Of a stretch of 41,733 nucleotides of DNA, positions 41,113 through 41,733 are shown one piece after another. Numbering within the stretch: position 1 is the stretch's first letter; each line of letters opens with the position of its first letter. This DNA comes from Alphaproteobacteria bacterium. Lineage in GTDB: Bacteria > Pseudomonadota > Alphaproteobacteria > UBA8366 > Aestuariispiraceae. Both the position numbers and the translations under genes were made by a program. Where the stretch lies: assembly GCA_024743195.1 (NCBI GenBank), contig JANSXE010000019.1, positions 1 to 41,733 on the forward strand, given 5' to 3'. The notes below the pieces were generated by a model. That model saw only the letters and a program-made list of their open reading frames with translations. It ran no database searches and was not told the origin of the DNA.

Positions 41113-41235
41113 AACGGGGGCAAAATAACGGGGACACAAAAAATAACGGGGACACAAATAACGGGGACACAATACTATTTTCCGAATAACGGGGACACAA
41201 TACTACGAATAACGGGGACACAATACTATTTTCCG
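41113..41235 (-). repeat. Right array of TGTCCCCG repeats (inverted relative to the left array)
   Basis: On the minus strand, five TGTCCCCGTTATT units plus a degenerate sixth (GCCCCCGTTTTT, about 41113). The plus-strand AACGGGGACACAA cores lie at about 41127, 41145, 41160, 41188 and 41211. The last two share an ATAGTATTG extension found, slightly changed, at the left end. Confidence 0.85.
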
Positions 41236-41374
41236 GGCGCGCCGCCGGCGCTCAGGCGTGGGCGCTGACTGTCGTCAGCGTGAGGGGGCGAGGTCGGAAG
41301 GGCGCGGGGCGCTGGGAAGGCGACGCGCGCTTCTGCGCCGCGCAGGGCGCCAAGGCGTTGAGAGCGAGGCCAAC

Positions 41375-41731
41375 TCACCGCGGGCTGAGGCGCAGCGTTC
41401 CGGGCGGCAGCAGCGGGCCGGCGGGTGTGAGCGGCGTGTCGAGACGGGCGGCGGCGCGGGTCGAGGCGCCGGGCGTCGCCTCCAGCCGGATTTCGGGGCC
41501 GGCGCAGGCGAGGAGGTCGGCGGCGATGCCGAGGCGGCCGAGATAGAGCGCCCGGCCGGGGGCGAGGACCAGGACGGGCGCGTCGGCGGGCAGGGTTGCG
41601 GGATAGAGGGCGCGGGTGAGCGGCGGGGGCGCGGCGTCCCCGGCCGCCGCATCGGGCGCCGCGTCGGGCGCCGCGTCGGGCGCCGCGTTGGTTGCCACGT
41701 CAGGCGTCACGTTGTGTGCCACGTTGGGCAC
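41375..41731 (-). CDS. Partial gene at right edge, possibly an AraC-type N-terminal fragment
   Basis: The frame is open to the window edge, so the start is unknown. The first part is an Ala/Pro/Asp repeat (APDAAPDAAPDAA). Next comes PVLVLAPGRALYLGRLGIAA, and the end is AGPLLPPGTLRLSPR before the stop. The GRALYLG block followed some 50 residues later by LLPPG resembles the N-terminal sensor part of certain AraC-family regulators, but the DNA-binding domain is absent. The stop lies 140 bases from the island's right repeat, so it may have been cut short by the insertion. Low confidence in family. Confidence 0.35.
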   Translation of the reverse strand: MPNVAHNVTPDVATNAAPDAAPDAAPDAAAGDAAPPPLTRALYPATLPADAPVLVLAPGRALYLGRLGIAADLLACAGPEIRLEATPGASTRAAARLDTPLTPAGPLLPPGTLRLSPR

Positions 41732-41733
41732 CT

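Larger units (their letters stand above)
35838..41234. mobile_element. Chaperone island bounded by inverted TGTCCCCG repeats
   Basis: The base composition falls visibly from about 70% GC to near 50%, and codon choice changes with it. The outer ends are imperfect inverted repeats: AAAAAAATATTGTGTCCCCG (35838-35857), and on the opposite strand GAAAATAGTATTGTGTCCCCG with one split (41213-41234). Further repeats lie inside each end. The island carries only a three-gene chaperone operon; no transposase or integrase is seen. I infer a horizontally acquired, non-autonomous cargo segment. The boundaries are drawn from the repeats, and no target duplication was identified. Confidence 0.6.

Noticed and set aside
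40892-41221. 109-residue open frame starting within the right repeat array
   Set aside because: The first third is translated repeat (VSPLF units); the rest has no family similarity or ribosome site.

Overview
The window is GC-rich (about 70%) bacterial chromosome, most likely from an alphaproteobacterium of Rhodospirillales or Rhizobiales type. The evidence is the ispH-thrB-rnhA gene order, a class I lysyl-tRNA synthetase beside a small DUF6460-type membrane protein, a tandem glycine riboswitch on gcvTHP, and an S24 regulator of the kind common in that class. Much of the window is housekeeping: the glycine cleavage system (3.1-8.2 kb), ispH/thrB/rnhA (13.5-15.9 kb), a peroxiredoxin, a cystathionine synthase/lyase pair (21.2-23.8 kb), a branched-chain aminotransferase, lysK and an XPD/DinG-type helicase (29.3-35.0 kb). 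No tRNA, rRNA or CRISPR array was recognised.

Three accessory regions interrupt this. (1) 23.9-28.3 kb, minus strand, is a compact piece of a T7-like (podovirus-type) head module: two conserved phage-associated proteins, one of them a possible permuted NlpC/P60-like enzyme, then a small MGGIF protein, a head-tail connector (portal), a Bbp19-like protein, a scaffold and a second short scaffold-like protein. No terminase, major capsid or tail gene is present. A sigma70-like promoter overlapped by an inverted repeat, and a divergent S24 regulator, sit at its upstream end.

(2) 0-3.1 kb and 9.8-12.2 kb hold large low-complexity proteins that reuse pieces of that phage module as N-terminal parts. 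The first gene carries the RDPRYWRD box that ends both scaffold-like proteins, followed by a C-terminal helical domain. Next come a membrane protein, a leaderless second copy of the helical domain, and a second copy of the membrane protein. This has the layout of a polymorphic toxin with its immunity gene and an orphan toxin/immunity pair. The 619-residue protein at 10.4-12.2 kb begins like the MGGIF virion protein and ends in a domain resembling the phage barnase/EndoU/colicin-type nucleases (PBECR). A decayed relative lies just downstream. My main hypothesis is a set of effectors that carry phage-virion leader sequences, comparable in logic to MuF-linked toxins. This is inference from sequence.

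(3) 35.84-41.23 kb is a lower-GC island bounded by inverted arrays of a TGTCCCCG repeat. It encodes a self-contained chaperone set in one operon: a membrane-anchored J-like protein without HPD, a GrpE-like protein, and a divergent Hsp70 with an extra beta-rich segment between its ATPase and substrate-binding parts.

Long GC-rich open frames antisense to gcvP, lysK, the helicase, the Rieske gene and ispH/thrB were judged to be shadows. Start sites were moved inward where a ribosome binding site or family alignment argued for it.
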